From NCBI GenBank assembly GCA_020436085.1, contig JAGQYM010000029.1, positions 1 to 55,403 on the forward strand: 55,403 nucleotides of DNA, in the 5' to 3' direction. Made by a program: the position numbers and the translations under genes. The stretch is from Cyclobacteriaceae bacterium (GTDB lineage: Bacteria; Bacteroidota; Bacteroidia; Cytophagales; Cyclobacteriaceae). Below the pieces are notes generated by a model. That model was not told the origin of the DNA. It worked only from the letters and a program-made list of their open reading frames with translations, and did no database searches. How positions within the stretch are numbered: position 1 is the first letter of the stretch; the number at the start of each line of letters is the position of its first letter. This document shows positions 7,651-15,681 of this stretch, piece after piece.

Positions 7651-8952
7651 TCGTTCGGTACTGATCTTCTCCTGACTTAGTCTATACATGAGCACCGCAG
7701 CACGCTTTGCCTGAATCGCAATCGTTCTTGGGTCTGCTGTTTCGTTTACCGTATGTCCACCAGCGCTGCCCGGTCCCAGGCCGTCCATCGCCATCTCCAC
7801 GTAAGGAGCCGTGAACGAGATATCGGCAGCACCTGCATCACGAGGATTCACAGCACGCACCTCTCCAAAGCCCAGATCCAAACTCACTTTACTGAATCTG
7901 GCAAGCAGATCGTAGTTACCTTGCACCGGTGCAAGAGGAGGATAGCCTTCACCAAATGTGATCTCTGCCTTGGTCTGAGGTCGATGCTCCGCTACGATTT
8001 TAGTCATCGTCTCTTGTGTCATCTTCAGCTGCTCAGGAGAGATAGCACGGATGTCACCGGTGACGACTGCATTCTTTGCCACGATGTTACTCTTGCCGTA
8101 AGCGCTTCCTCCATCCATATCCCTGTCATGATCAACACTTGTACCGCCAAGTATCATCCCAGGATTAAATGTCAGGTTCTCTTCTTTTGAAAGTGCTTCA
8201 TAAAAACCATTTACAATCCTTGCTGTCTCATATATCGCGCCCGCGCCAATATCTTTTGTAAAAACCTGCGATGAGTGTGCTGGCACACCCTCCACGTTCA
8301 GCTGCCAACCTGACGAGCTACGCCTTGCCACAACGGCCGTCTTTGGATTTCCGTCTCCATCTTCAAATCCAATCGCGATATCTGCTTTCTTAGCAGCTTC
8401 AATAAGATCTCTCCTTGCCAAACTCAAAGGCTTACCGCTTAGCTCTTCATCACCCGTCATCACGATAATAATATTCATGTCCTTCAGGGCACCGGATTCT
8501 TTGAGTGCCTGCATGGCCTGAACTATAATCACATCACCACCCTTCATATCACCAACACCCGGCCCACTTACAGTTGAGTCATTTACAGTTTTAAATTGTT
8601 GGAATGGGCTTGCTAACTCGAACACGGTATCAAGGTGTCCGATGAGCAACATTGTTTTACCTTTTCCTCTGTGCTCGGCCACCAGATGACCTGATCGTCC
8701 CCATTCTTTTCCGTCAATCCATTTTGTTTCAAAACCGAGCGCGTCAAGTTTTGCTTTAAAAATCATTCCCACTTTTTTCACACCGTCAAAATTCATGGAG
8801 CCGCTGTTGATGTTAACAACCTCCTCCCAAAGTTTCAAAGCTTCATGGTGATGGGCATCGACTGATGTCACAATTTTTTTCTCAGTCTTGGAAACTTGAG
8901 CTGTGGCAATTAAACAAACGTTTAATAGTAGCAATGTGAAAATGAAACGCAT
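7642..8952 (-). CDS. Secreted M20 family metallopeptidase (glutamate carboxypeptidase-like)
   Basis: A di-zinc exopeptidase of the M20 family, closest in layout to carboxypeptidase G2. It has a signal peptide from ATG 8952 (MRFIFTLLLLNVCLIATAQ); an ATG at 8973 would add seven residues ahead of it and is less likely. Metal-site and catalytic motifs are visible: LLIGHLDTVF (His and Asp), GPGVGDMKGG (bridging Asp), MTGDEELSG (catalytic Glu pair), and a C-terminal GGHTVNETAD (His ligand). About 436 residues. It is probably periplasmic and degrades peptides or folate-like acyl-glutamates, but the substrate cannot be fixed from sequence. Confidence 0.88.
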   Translation of the reverse strand: MRFIFTLLLLNVCLIATAQVSKTEKKIVTSVDAHHHEALKLWEEVVNINSGSMNFDGVKKVGMIFKAKLDALGFETKWIDGKEWGRSGHLVAEHRGKGKTMLLIGHLDTVFELASPFQQFKTVNDSTVSGPGVGDMKGGDVIIVQAMQALKESGALKDMNIIIVMTGDEELSGKPLSLARRDLIEAAKKADIAIGFEDGDGNPKTAVVARRSSSGWQLNVEGVPAHSSQVFTKDIGAGAIYETARIVNGFYEALSKEENLTFNPGMILGGTSVDHDRDMDGGSAYGKSNIVAKNAVVTGDIRAISPEQLKMTQETMTKIVAEHRPQTKAEITFGEGYPPLAPVQGNYDLLARFSKVSLDLGFGEVRAVNPRDAGAADISFTAPYVEMAMDGLGPGSAGGHTVNETADPRTIAIQAKRAAVLMYRLSQEKISTERKK

Positions 8953-9047
8953 AACATTAGTGATTTGGCTCACAAAATAGTTGATAATGATTCTCTTTGC
9001 AATGCTTTACAAAAAGGGTTAATTGTATCCGATTATTTTTTCATCGC

Positions 9048-9521
9048 ATGGAAGCTGCCACAAAACAATACACATTTGTAAAGGGATCGAGGGAAGTAGT
9101 ATTTAACTTCTGCGAAACGATAAGTGCTGAACACTTCACCAAGCCTGTTGAGAATTTTGGCCGAGGAAGTATCTGTGGCACTCATGCACATGTAGCTGAC
9201 ACTTACATTCACTGGATAGGCAAGTTTGCGCTCGAGAAGGAGATTGAATATTTGAGCCGTCAGAATATAACAGATGTCGAAACACTTCGTGGCGAGTTTA
9301 TCAAAGTAAACAAACTTGTTGAAGAGTTCTTTGAAAAATTCTATGATGACGCTGATGAACTGCTCGAACGCAATTTACCGAACCGAGGAAAGGTTGGATT
9401 CACACCACTTAAGTTATTCACTCACGTAATCACGCACGAATTCCATCATAAAGGTCAGATGATGTCGATGGCGAGAATTAATGGATATACCCCTCCTGAC
9501 ACTGATTTGATAAGATTTTAA
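9048..9521 (+). CDS. DinB family protein
   Basis: A 157-residue four-helix-bundle protein of the DinB/YfiT superfamily, a group of metal-binding proteins that includes thiol-dependent transferases. The start at ATG 9048 (MEAATKQYTFVKG) is preferred over an upstream ATG at 8997 that adds an untypical basic stretch. Histidines expected to bind the metal occur in GTHAHVADTYIHW and ITHEFHHKGQMM. The substrate is unknown. The stop codon interlocks with that of the convergent DUF4249 gene (4-nt overlap). Confidence 0.88.
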   Translation: MEAATKQYTFVKGSREVVFNFCETISAEHFTKPVENFGRGSICGTHAHVADTYIHWIGKFALEKEIEYLSRQNITDVETLRGEFIKVNKLVEEFFEKFYDDADELLERNLPNRGKVGFTPLKLFTHVITHEFHHKGQMMSMARINGYTPPDTDLIRF

Positions 9522-10651
9522 TCAACCCACTGAGGAGGCTTCACAGTCGTTGAGTGCAGAAATATTTGAGAACCAGTTGACCAGAGCCCGCAATTAGTTT
9601 GAGGAGGTTGAATTCGATATTGTGGTACGCGGATACTGGCATCCCTGCTCCCAACTATAAATGCCACCTTGGTATGAATTGATGTGGCATAGAAAAAGCC
9701 ACCAGCCTCCTGAGCGCTATTAATCGAACGAATATTCGTCCTCGCCTTTCCTAGTGCGGGCTGAAACAAACTTTCGACTCCTTGCTTTTGATCTCTAAAC
9801 ACCTTCCAGTACTCATACGCTTCCCGAGTCAAACTCATCTGATCGACTTTGAGCATATATCGATCTCGTGAAAAACTATATTCATTAAAATCCACATAGC
9901 CCATTTCAACTTTTTTGAAAGTTCCATCAGTCTTCGCTGCGTTGTCATTCAGGTGAGGGGCGGACTCCGGTTCCGAGACGTAGGATACACAACATGTACA
10001 TTCACGAACGAGCACAAGACCATTTTCATTGACTGAGTATCCGCTACAAGGCAATGGTTCGGGCCCGCCAGGAAACGAACAACAATTGCAGTTCGCCTTG
10101 TTGAGGTGCGGAAATGTCTCCAATGAGAAAATGCCAGTATAACGCCAACGCGCGTAGCCTCCCTCTGGTAAAGTAGAAGCATTCATAAAAACATTGAACC
10201 CGTATGCTGTCGGGCCACTTTCTGGCTTAGACGACACGAATTGATAGTAAACACTATCTACCTTGCCCGTTGGCAATATTTCCTCCGGATCGGATTCGAA
10301 CATGGTCCCATCCATCAGCTCAATTCTTATAAAATACTTCTCACCCACGGTACCTCGCATTCCGTCTGGGTCACTTTCATACAAACCATCCCCTTTGTAA
10401 GTCATCAACTCCTCACTTTTATCTTGATTGATAAGCAAAACCGATTTCGCTTCTACTGGAATAGGATTGTTCAGTATGCCATCCACTGCTGATGATCGAA
10501 CCATTGTCACTTGATAGGGCCCTTTTTCATCGGAGATATAGCCGTCAACTATTAGAGTTCCCTCACCCTGGTTGACAGTGGCCGTATCCAGGCGGTCAAT
10601 ACAGCCCTCGAGAACGAGCAGAAGAATTACTATTTTAGAAAAAGACCGCAT
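9518..10651 (-). CDS. DUF4249 family lipoprotein
   Basis: A 377-residue surface or periplasmic lipoprotein. Starting at ATG 10651 it has a lipoprotein signal (MRSFSKIVILLLVLEGC, Cys17); ATGs at 10675 and 10660 are less suitable. The sequence LIVDGYISDEKGPYQVTMVRS and the following PTGKVDSVYYQF match DUF4249, a Bacteroidota family often encoded beside TonB-dependent receptors. No receptor gene is adjacent here. A cysteine-rich segment (CNCCSF, then LPCSGY, then ECTCC) lies near the middle. Function unknown. The stop overlaps that of the DinB gene. Confidence 0.85.
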   Translation of the reverse strand: MRSFSKIVILLLVLEGCIDRLDTATVNQGEGTLIVDGYISDEKGPYQVTMVRSSAVDGILNNPIPVEAKSVLLINQDKSEELMTYKGDGLYESDPDGMRGTVGEKYFIRIELMDGTMFESDPEEILPTGKVDSVYYQFVSSKPESGPTAYGFNVFMNASTLPEGGYARWRYTGIFSLETFPHLNKANCNCCSFPGGPEPLPCSGYSVNENGLVLVRECTCCVSYVSEPESAPHLNDNAAKTDGTFKKVEMGYVDFNEYSFSRDRYMLKVDQMSLTREAYEYWKVFRDQKQGVESLFQPALGKARTNIRSINSAQEAGGFFYATSIHTKVAFIVGSRDASIRVPQYRIQPPQTNCGLWSTGSQIFLHSTTVKPPQWVD

Positions 10652-10732
10652 TGCTACCATGAAGGTAACAATCAACGAGTCTTCATTTCTCCCCCTCGAA
10701 ACGTGAAATTTTAAAAATTAGGGAATTTAAAA

Positions 10733-11653
10733 TCAGACAATTTCCTCACCCGGTTTTGTCTTCCAGCGCTCATGCATCCAAACCCACTGCGTAGGATGTG
10801 CCCTCACTTGCTCTTCAATGAAAGCCGTATAATTCTGAGTATTCGCAACCATATCGCCCTCCTCATCGCCAGTCAACACCGTAGGGATCTCAGGGAGAAT
10901 GTGCATATGTTGCATGCCATCGTCTCCTAAAAAAATATAAGTAGGCACGACAGCCGCACCGGTCTTCATAGCCAATATCGCAGCACCAACGGGAGTAGCA
11001 GCCTTCATCCCAAAGAAATTGACAAACCTGCTTTTCACTTTCGTGTCCTGATCTATGAGTATTGCCACAGAACCTCCTGTTTTCAATGCCTTAATCAATC
11101 GCAGCGTTTCTTTGCCACGTTCTACCGCTACAGCTCCATACGCGTTTCGATAGTCAAACAGAAGCTCATTAAGTCTCTCATCTTTAAGCGGAGTGCCAAT
11201 GATATTAGGCTTCAGACCTCTTAATGCCATGTTGGTAATTTGAATATCAAAAGCTCCAAGATGACAAGTCAAAAAAATAACACCTTTACCTTTTGCAGTT
11301 GCGACATCGAAATTTTCTATACCATGAGTTACAAGAAAACGATCAAGGTCCTTCATCGTTTTCACTTTCCGTGCCCGCAATACATCTCCGGCATTCTTAC
11401 CCAACATCCTAAACACTTCTTTACTCATGGCCAAAATTTCTCTCATCGACATCTCGCCACTGAAAGCCAGGCCAAGATGGAGAATCACCAACTCTCTGGT
11501 TTTATTTGCAAATGAATAAGCTAACCTACCCAGCCCTCCACAGAATGCGAGCCACAACTTCCGAGGGATCAAATTGGAAATGAATATGAGAAAGCGGACG
11601 AAGTAGTATACTACACTGTACTTGACGCGTTTTCTCAAGGGACGTTTTGCCAT
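10733..11653 (-). CDS. LpxL/HtrB-family lipid A lauroyl/myristoyl acyltransferase
   Basis: A membrane-associated acyltransferase of the lysophospholipid acyltransferase superfamily, expected to add a secondary acyl chain to lipid A. The HX4D catalytic motif is visible as HLGAFD, followed by KPNIIGTPLKDERLNELL, the substrate-site GKETLRLIKALKTGGSVAILIDQD, and RFVNFFGMKAATPVGAAILA. A hydrophobic N-terminal segment (YYFVRFLIFISNLIP) anchors it. The start at 11653 (MAKRPLRKRV) is preferred; one at 11665 adds four residues. About 306 residues, normal for the family. Confidence 0.9.
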   Translation of the reverse strand: MAKRPLRKRVKYSVVYYFVRFLIFISNLIPRKLWLAFCGGLGRLAYSFANKTRELVILHLGLAFSGEMSMREILAMSKEVFRMLGKNAGDVLRARKVKTMKDLDRFLVTHGIENFDVATAKGKGVIFLTCHLGAFDIQITNMALRGLKPNIIGTPLKDERLNELLFDYRNAYGAVAVERGKETLRLIKALKTGGSVAILIDQDTKVKSRFVNFFGMKAATPVGAAILAMKTGAAVVPTYIFLGDDGMQHMHILPEIPTVLTGDEEGDMVANTQNYTAFIEEQVRAHPTQWVWMHERWKTKPGEEIV

Positions 11654-11722
11654 AGTAAGTCGCAAGATAAGTCAGCATTCGCTAAATTCAGCCTTTAACA
11701 ATATTTTCTCTTTATATCGAAG

Positions 11723-12223
11723 ATGAAGATCCTTTACGTTGTTCGTCACGCCAAATCAAGCTGGGACGATCCTGACCTTCGCGATTTCGACCGACCACTG
11801 AATGAACGTGGTGAACGTGATGCACCCAAGATGGCGCGAAGGTTGAAGGAACGAGAAATTGTTCCTGATCTTATGCTTAGCAGTCCTGCAAACAGAGCAC
11901 TAACCACTTGCAAAACGATTGCTGATATTCTAGGCTACGATCAGAAAAGAATAAAAACTGATCAGAAAATTTATCATGCGAGTGAGGATGAGCTTTTTGA
12001 AGCGGCCGCTGCGTGCAGTGACAACTTCGATGAAGTGATGATTTTCGGACATAATCCAGGTCTTACCGATTTCGTCAACGAACTTCTGAATGAAAGAATC
12101 ATGAACGTGCCTACGTGTGGCATTGTTGCTGGCAAACTTAAAATCAATTCCTGGAAAGAAATCAAACCTGGTTGCGGGAAGCTTTATTTTTTTGATTTTC
12201 CGAAAAAGAACTTGAAAAAATAG
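11723..12223 (+). CDS. SixA-type histidine phosphatase
   Basis: A 166-residue histidine-phosphatase-superfamily protein. The catalytic RHG-like motif is RHAKSSW (His9), followed by DFDRPLNERGERDAPKMARRL; the second catalytic His is in MIFGHNPGLTDF. This pattern matches SixA, which removes phosphate from phosphohistidine on phosphotransfer proteins, though many Bacteroidota members have unknown targets. It is divergent from the acyltransferase gene and ends 2 bp from the stop of the convergent DUF4421 gene, with no clear terminator between. Confidence 0.9.
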   Translation: MKILYVVRHAKSSWDDPDLRDFDRPLNERGERDAPKMARRLKEREIVPDLMLSSPANRALTTCKTIADILGYDQKRIKTDQKIYHASEDELFEAAAACSDNFDEVMIFGHNPGLTDFVNELLNERIMNVPTCGIVAGKLKINSWKEIKPGCGKLYFFDFPKKNLKK

Positions 12224-12225
12224 TA

Positions 12226-13248
12226 TTACAAACCAATAGGAAGTAATTCTGTTGCCTTTCGTTTCAAAATCCCCTCTTCGGGAAAACGATAACCGGTCAC
12301 AATCCGAAACACAGCTGCCCCATTTTGCAATGTGATATTATCATAGTTGACATTTCTTGATTGTGTGGTGATACTTAAGCCCGCAAAAAATTTGTGAGTA
12401 TTATACCCGACCCCTATCCTTCCCTGTGAGAAAGCATCGATTTTGATATCGTTGTGATCTCTGTCTGCGTCAGTGTAAGAAAGCCAATAGTGCGCGGGGC
12501 CTAATGTCAATGTCAGGTTCACAAAAAATCTTTTCATCACAAAGGTGTGACTGTATCCCGGGCCGACCCCAAGCGAAGTAAACCTTATTCTGCTAACTGT
12601 AGCCCCGGGGCCCCAACTGACCCATTGTGGCGCGGGTACAAGCGCTGAGTCAGCAGACAACGTAAATGTTGAGAGTACACCGCTGATGATAAATGATCCC
12701 CGGCTATTCTTTTGTCTTTCACTAAATAGGTAAGGCGCCTTAAGTGAAAACCGCTCGTGGTTAAAAATATATCCAAATGAAATCCCGTGGTTTGAAATAT
12801 CAATATCACTTCTTTGTGGAAAGGGCTGACCTTTCGGGACAACGATATCAGATGACTCTCTGTAAAAACCATTGTACCGAATGAAAGAAGCGTCAGCAAA
12901 CCACCTGCGTGTGATCCCGGCAATTTGAAAACCTCTAATATCACTTTCACCGAAAAGCCTCTCACTTTTGGCGCCCAAAGGCACAGCGAAAGCAAAACGA
13001 ATGTTAACATCAAACAAGTTGAGATTCGCGCCTAGGGCATAAGAGGTATTAGACTTGTATTCTATTTTCTTTTTGTTATCAAGAGACGATACAACGCTAA
13101 AGTCGATGCTATTACGCTGCAACAACGGACCCAAAAAGAAATAGTCACTGTAGGATTCTATGTTGTCCTGCCTGAGAGAATCCTGTTCTATGGCCAAAGA
13201 TTCAAGGCAGACAAACGTTAAAATCAGTATGGCAATGGGCTTGGCCAC
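12226..13248 (-). CDS. DUF4421 family outer-membrane beta-barrel protein
   Basis: A 340-residue exported protein with a signal peptide (MAKPIAILILTFVCLESLA) and alternating beta-strands. The sequence YKSNTSYALGANLNLFDVNIRFAFAVPL and the later RIGVGYNTHKFFAGLSI match DUF4421, a Bacteroidota outer-membrane barrel family of unknown role. It starts at GTG (13248), whose first base is the last base of the hslU stop (TAGTG), so translation is probably coupled to hslU. It is the last gene of the lon-porQ-hslU group. Confidence 0.85.
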   Translation of the reverse strand: MAKPIAILILTFVCLESLAIEQDSLRQDNIESYSDYFFLGPLLQRNSIDFSVVSSLDNKKKIEYKSNTSYALGANLNLFDVNIRFAFAVPLGAKSERLFGESDIRGFQIAGITRRWFADASFIRYNGFYRESSDIVVPKGQPFPQRSDIDISNHGISFGYIFNHERFSLKAPYLFSERQKNSRGSFIISGVLSTFTLSADSALVPAPQWVSWGPGATVSRIRFTSLGVGPGYSHTFVMKRFFVNLTLTLGPAHYWLSYTDADRDHNDIKIDAFSQGRIGVGYNTHKFFAGLSITTQSRNVNYDNITLQNGAAVFRIVTGYRFPEEGILKRKATELLPIGL

Positions 13249-14645
13249 TACAGAATATACTCACTTAGATCTTTGTTTTTAACCAAACCGCTGAGTTTCT
13301 CGCTCACCATGTCTTTCGTGATAACAATGTGTGAGTTCGGTTGAATTTTGTCTGGCACATCGAACAAAAATTCATTCAGCAATTTACTGATTACTGTGTG
13401 GAGTCTTCTGGCTCCAATGTTTTCGATCTCAGCATTGATTTCAAATGCAGTCTGAGCGATAGAATCTAAAGCCGATTCTTCAAATTCGATCGTTACACCT
13501 TCAGCCTCAAAAAGCGCTGTATACTGTTTGGTCAGTGCATTTTTGGGTTCCTTCAGAATGCGAACAAAATCATCTTTGGTCAGGTTGTTCAACTCCACTC
13601 GAATCGGGAATCGTCCTTGAAGCTCAGGAATCAAATCCGAAGGTTTTGAAATATGGAAGGCTCCTGCCGCAACGAACAAAATATGATCCGTCTTTACCAC
13701 TCCGTGTTTTGTGTTCACTGTGCTTCCCTCAACAATAGGGAGCAGATCACGTTGTACTCCTTCGCGACTTACATCAGGCCCACCCTTCTTTCCTGATCCA
13801 GACGCTACCTTATCAATCTCATCTATAAAAATAATACCGGAATTTTCTGCAACTCTTACGGCTTCTTCTTTTACTTCATCCATATCAATCAATTTGGCTG
13901 CCTCTTCTTCCAGCAATAGTTTTCGCGCCTCACTAACGGTGACCTTCCGTTTCTTGGCCTTTTTCGGAAGCATTCCACTGATCATATCCTGAAGATTCAT
14001 CATCGATGCCTCATCCATCATTCCAGCTCCAATCATTCCGATACCGGGTCCGCTCTTTTGGTTGACCTGAATGTCGATTTTGCGATCATCCATTTCGCCA
14101 TTCTTGATCTTCTCTCTAAAAAGGTTTCTCGTCCTTTCGTTGAGTTCTGCATCTGATGTCGGTGAGTCTGAGGTTGCATCACTGAAAGGCTGCTGAACCG
14201 GTTTAATTGTTGGGCCTTTGAGCGGTGGTATCAAAGCATCAAGAATGATCTCATCCACAATGGCAGCTGCCCTCTCCTTTACTTGTTCCTTCTTACGTGC
14301 CTTGATCATATTTACAGCTTGCTCCACCAGGTCGCGCACCATACTCTCCACATCACGGCCCACATAACCGACTTCTGTAAACTTTGAAGCCTCAACTTTC
14401 ACAAATGGTGCGTCAGCAAGTTTTGCAAGTCTTCTTGCGATCTCCGTCTTACCCACCCCCGTGGCTCCAATCATCAAAATGTTGTTCGGTACAATTTCGG
14501 TTTGGATTTCAGATTTCACACTCATGCGCCTCCACCTGTTACGAAGAGCAATGGCTACATTTCTCTTCGCATCGTTTTGTCCAATAATGTATTTATCAAG
14601 TTCCTCTACGATTTGACGTGGCGTCAAATATTCTGAATTCATCAT
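13248..14645 (-). CDS. hslU: ATP-dependent protease ATPase subunit HslU (ClpY)
   Basis: HslU is the AAA+ unfoldase that feeds proteins into the HslV peptidase. The 465-residue length is normal. The N-terminus LTPRQIVEELDKYIIGQNDAKRNVAIALRNRWRR is diagnostic. Walker A is GATGVGKTE (about 60-68), GYVGRDVESMVRDL is the pore-loop region, Walker B is GIIFIDEIDK, and the C-terminus EYIL matches the tail that inserts into HslV. An I-domain with low conservation spans about 110-240. hslV, often adjacent in other bacteria, is not present in this window. It starts 4 bp after the porQ stop. Confidence 0.97.
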   Translation of the reverse strand: MMNSEYLTPRQIVEELDKYIIGQNDAKRNVAIALRNRWRRMSVKSEIQTEIVPNNILMIGATGVGKTEIARRLAKLADAPFVKVEASKFTEVGYVGRDVESMVRDLVEQAVNMIKARKKEQVKERAAAIVDEIILDALIPPLKGPTIKPVQQPFSDATSDSPTSDAELNERTRNLFREKIKNGEMDDRKIDIQVNQKSGPGIGMIGAGMMDEASMMNLQDMISGMLPKKAKKRKVTVSEARKLLLEEEAAKLIDMDEVKEEAVRVAENSGIIFIDEIDKVASGSGKKGGPDVSREGVQRDLLPIVEGSTVNTKHGVVKTDHILFVAAGAFHISKPSDLIPELQGRFPIRVELNNLTKDDFVRILKEPKNALTKQYTALFEAEGVTIEFEESALDSIAQTAFEINAEIENIGARRLHTVISKLLNEFLFDVPDKIQPNSHIVITKDMVSEKLSGLVKNKDLSEYIL

Positions 14646-14649
14646 ATTA

Positions 14650-15648
14650 CTACTTCCGTATAATTAATTTTTTAGTATCAACATTCAATGAGACCTGGTA
14701 GGCGCCTCCAGCGACATAACCCGATCGACTGAAAGACAGTGAGAACCGATTTACCTTTGCTAGTGCTCCAATCGAAAAGCCAGCGCCTCCTCCCGCACCT
14801 TCCAACTTCAACTCCTGATGTCTTAAAAAGTTGTAGCCGAGAAGAAGTGATACATTCTTATGAATCAATAATTCACCGCCAAAGGTAAGATGGCTAAGGA
14901 CCTTATCCAATGTTCCTGGAGGATCGGTCACATCAATCTCATAAGGGCTATTATATTCTGTGAGGTGATACGTAGTCGCTGAAAATCGAAGTGGCATGTG
15001 TTCTGGCTTATAAGTAACACCCGCTTGCACATCAAAAGGAATTGAACTCGAACTCGTTGTGGAAAACTCTTTCGTTACAACACCAACATTCTTGATCACC
15101 AGGCCAATTGTAAAATCCTTTTGCGGATGAACAAACAAACCTCCTACATCAAGAGAGATACCACTTGCCCGATAACCAGCAAGATTGGAAAAGACGCCTT
15201 TCAAATTGGCACCGAACCTGAATTGATTGATCTGATGCGATTTCCCAATGGCAAGCACAGTTTCACCCGAGCTAAACGAACCCGTAGGCGTACCAAACAA
15301 ATCATATCCATCCACATTCCCGAGACTTAGATGACTCACCCCAAATGAAATCAAGCCAATGGAACGAAAGTCGTTTTGGAAAGCAAAACTGGTAAATCCA
15401 GTACCAGCAAAATAAAAGAGGTGACTCACCGATAGCGACCCATCAAGTGTATCTGATGAAAGTGATGGGTTATTTTGGAACTGAGCAACCGATAGTTGAT
15501 CGTCCGAAACATTTACTCCACTCACTCCGGATATCTCTGCACTTACTGGCAACGACAGCGTAGGAAAAGAGGTAGTAGCAGACTGACCCCAACCTCTATG
15601 ACACAGTGCTAATGTGAAAAAACAAATACCGAAAAATACCCTCCTCAT
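14650..15648 (-). CDS. porQ: Type IX secretion system protein PorQ
   Basis: A 332-residue outer-membrane barrel with a signal peptide (to about GWGQ, residue 22). The N-terminal pattern TTSFPTLSLPVSAEISG..NVSDDQLSVAQFQNNPSLSS matches the PorQ family (PorV-like fold, NPSLL-type motif). The C-terminus (GGAGFSIGALAKVNRFSLSFSRSGYVAGGAYQVSLNVD) is typical. PorQ forms part of the T9SS attachment complex that links cargo to A-LPS in Porphyromonas. It sits between lon and hslU on one strand, with gaps of 33 and 4 bp. I am fairly sure of the family but not of its exact role here. Confidence 0.85.
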   Translation of the reverse strand: MRRVFFGICFFTLALCHRGWGQSATTSFPTLSLPVSAEISGVSGVNVSDDQLSVAQFQNNPSLSSDTLDGSLSVSHLFYFAGTGFTSFAFQNDFRSIGLISFGVSHLSLGNVDGYDLFGTPTGSFSSGETVLAIGKSHQINQFRFGANLKGVFSNLAGYRASGISLDVGGLFVHPQKDFTIGLVIKNVGVVTKEFSTTSSSSIPFDVQAGVTYKPEHMPLRFSATTYHLTEYNSPYEIDVTDPPGTLDKVLSHLTFGGELLIHKNVSLLLGYNFLRHQELKLEGAGGGAGFSIGALAKVNRFSLSFSRSGYVAGGAYQVSLNVDTKKLIIRK

Positions 15649-15681
15649 TCAGGGCAAATTAACAAGGAAGCAATTCCAAAA

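Noticed and set aside
7642-12223. Defence or mobile island around the DinB, DUF4249 and small genes
   Set aside because: No integrase, transposase, direct flanking repeats or shift in composition; the genes are ordinary Bacteroidota families.
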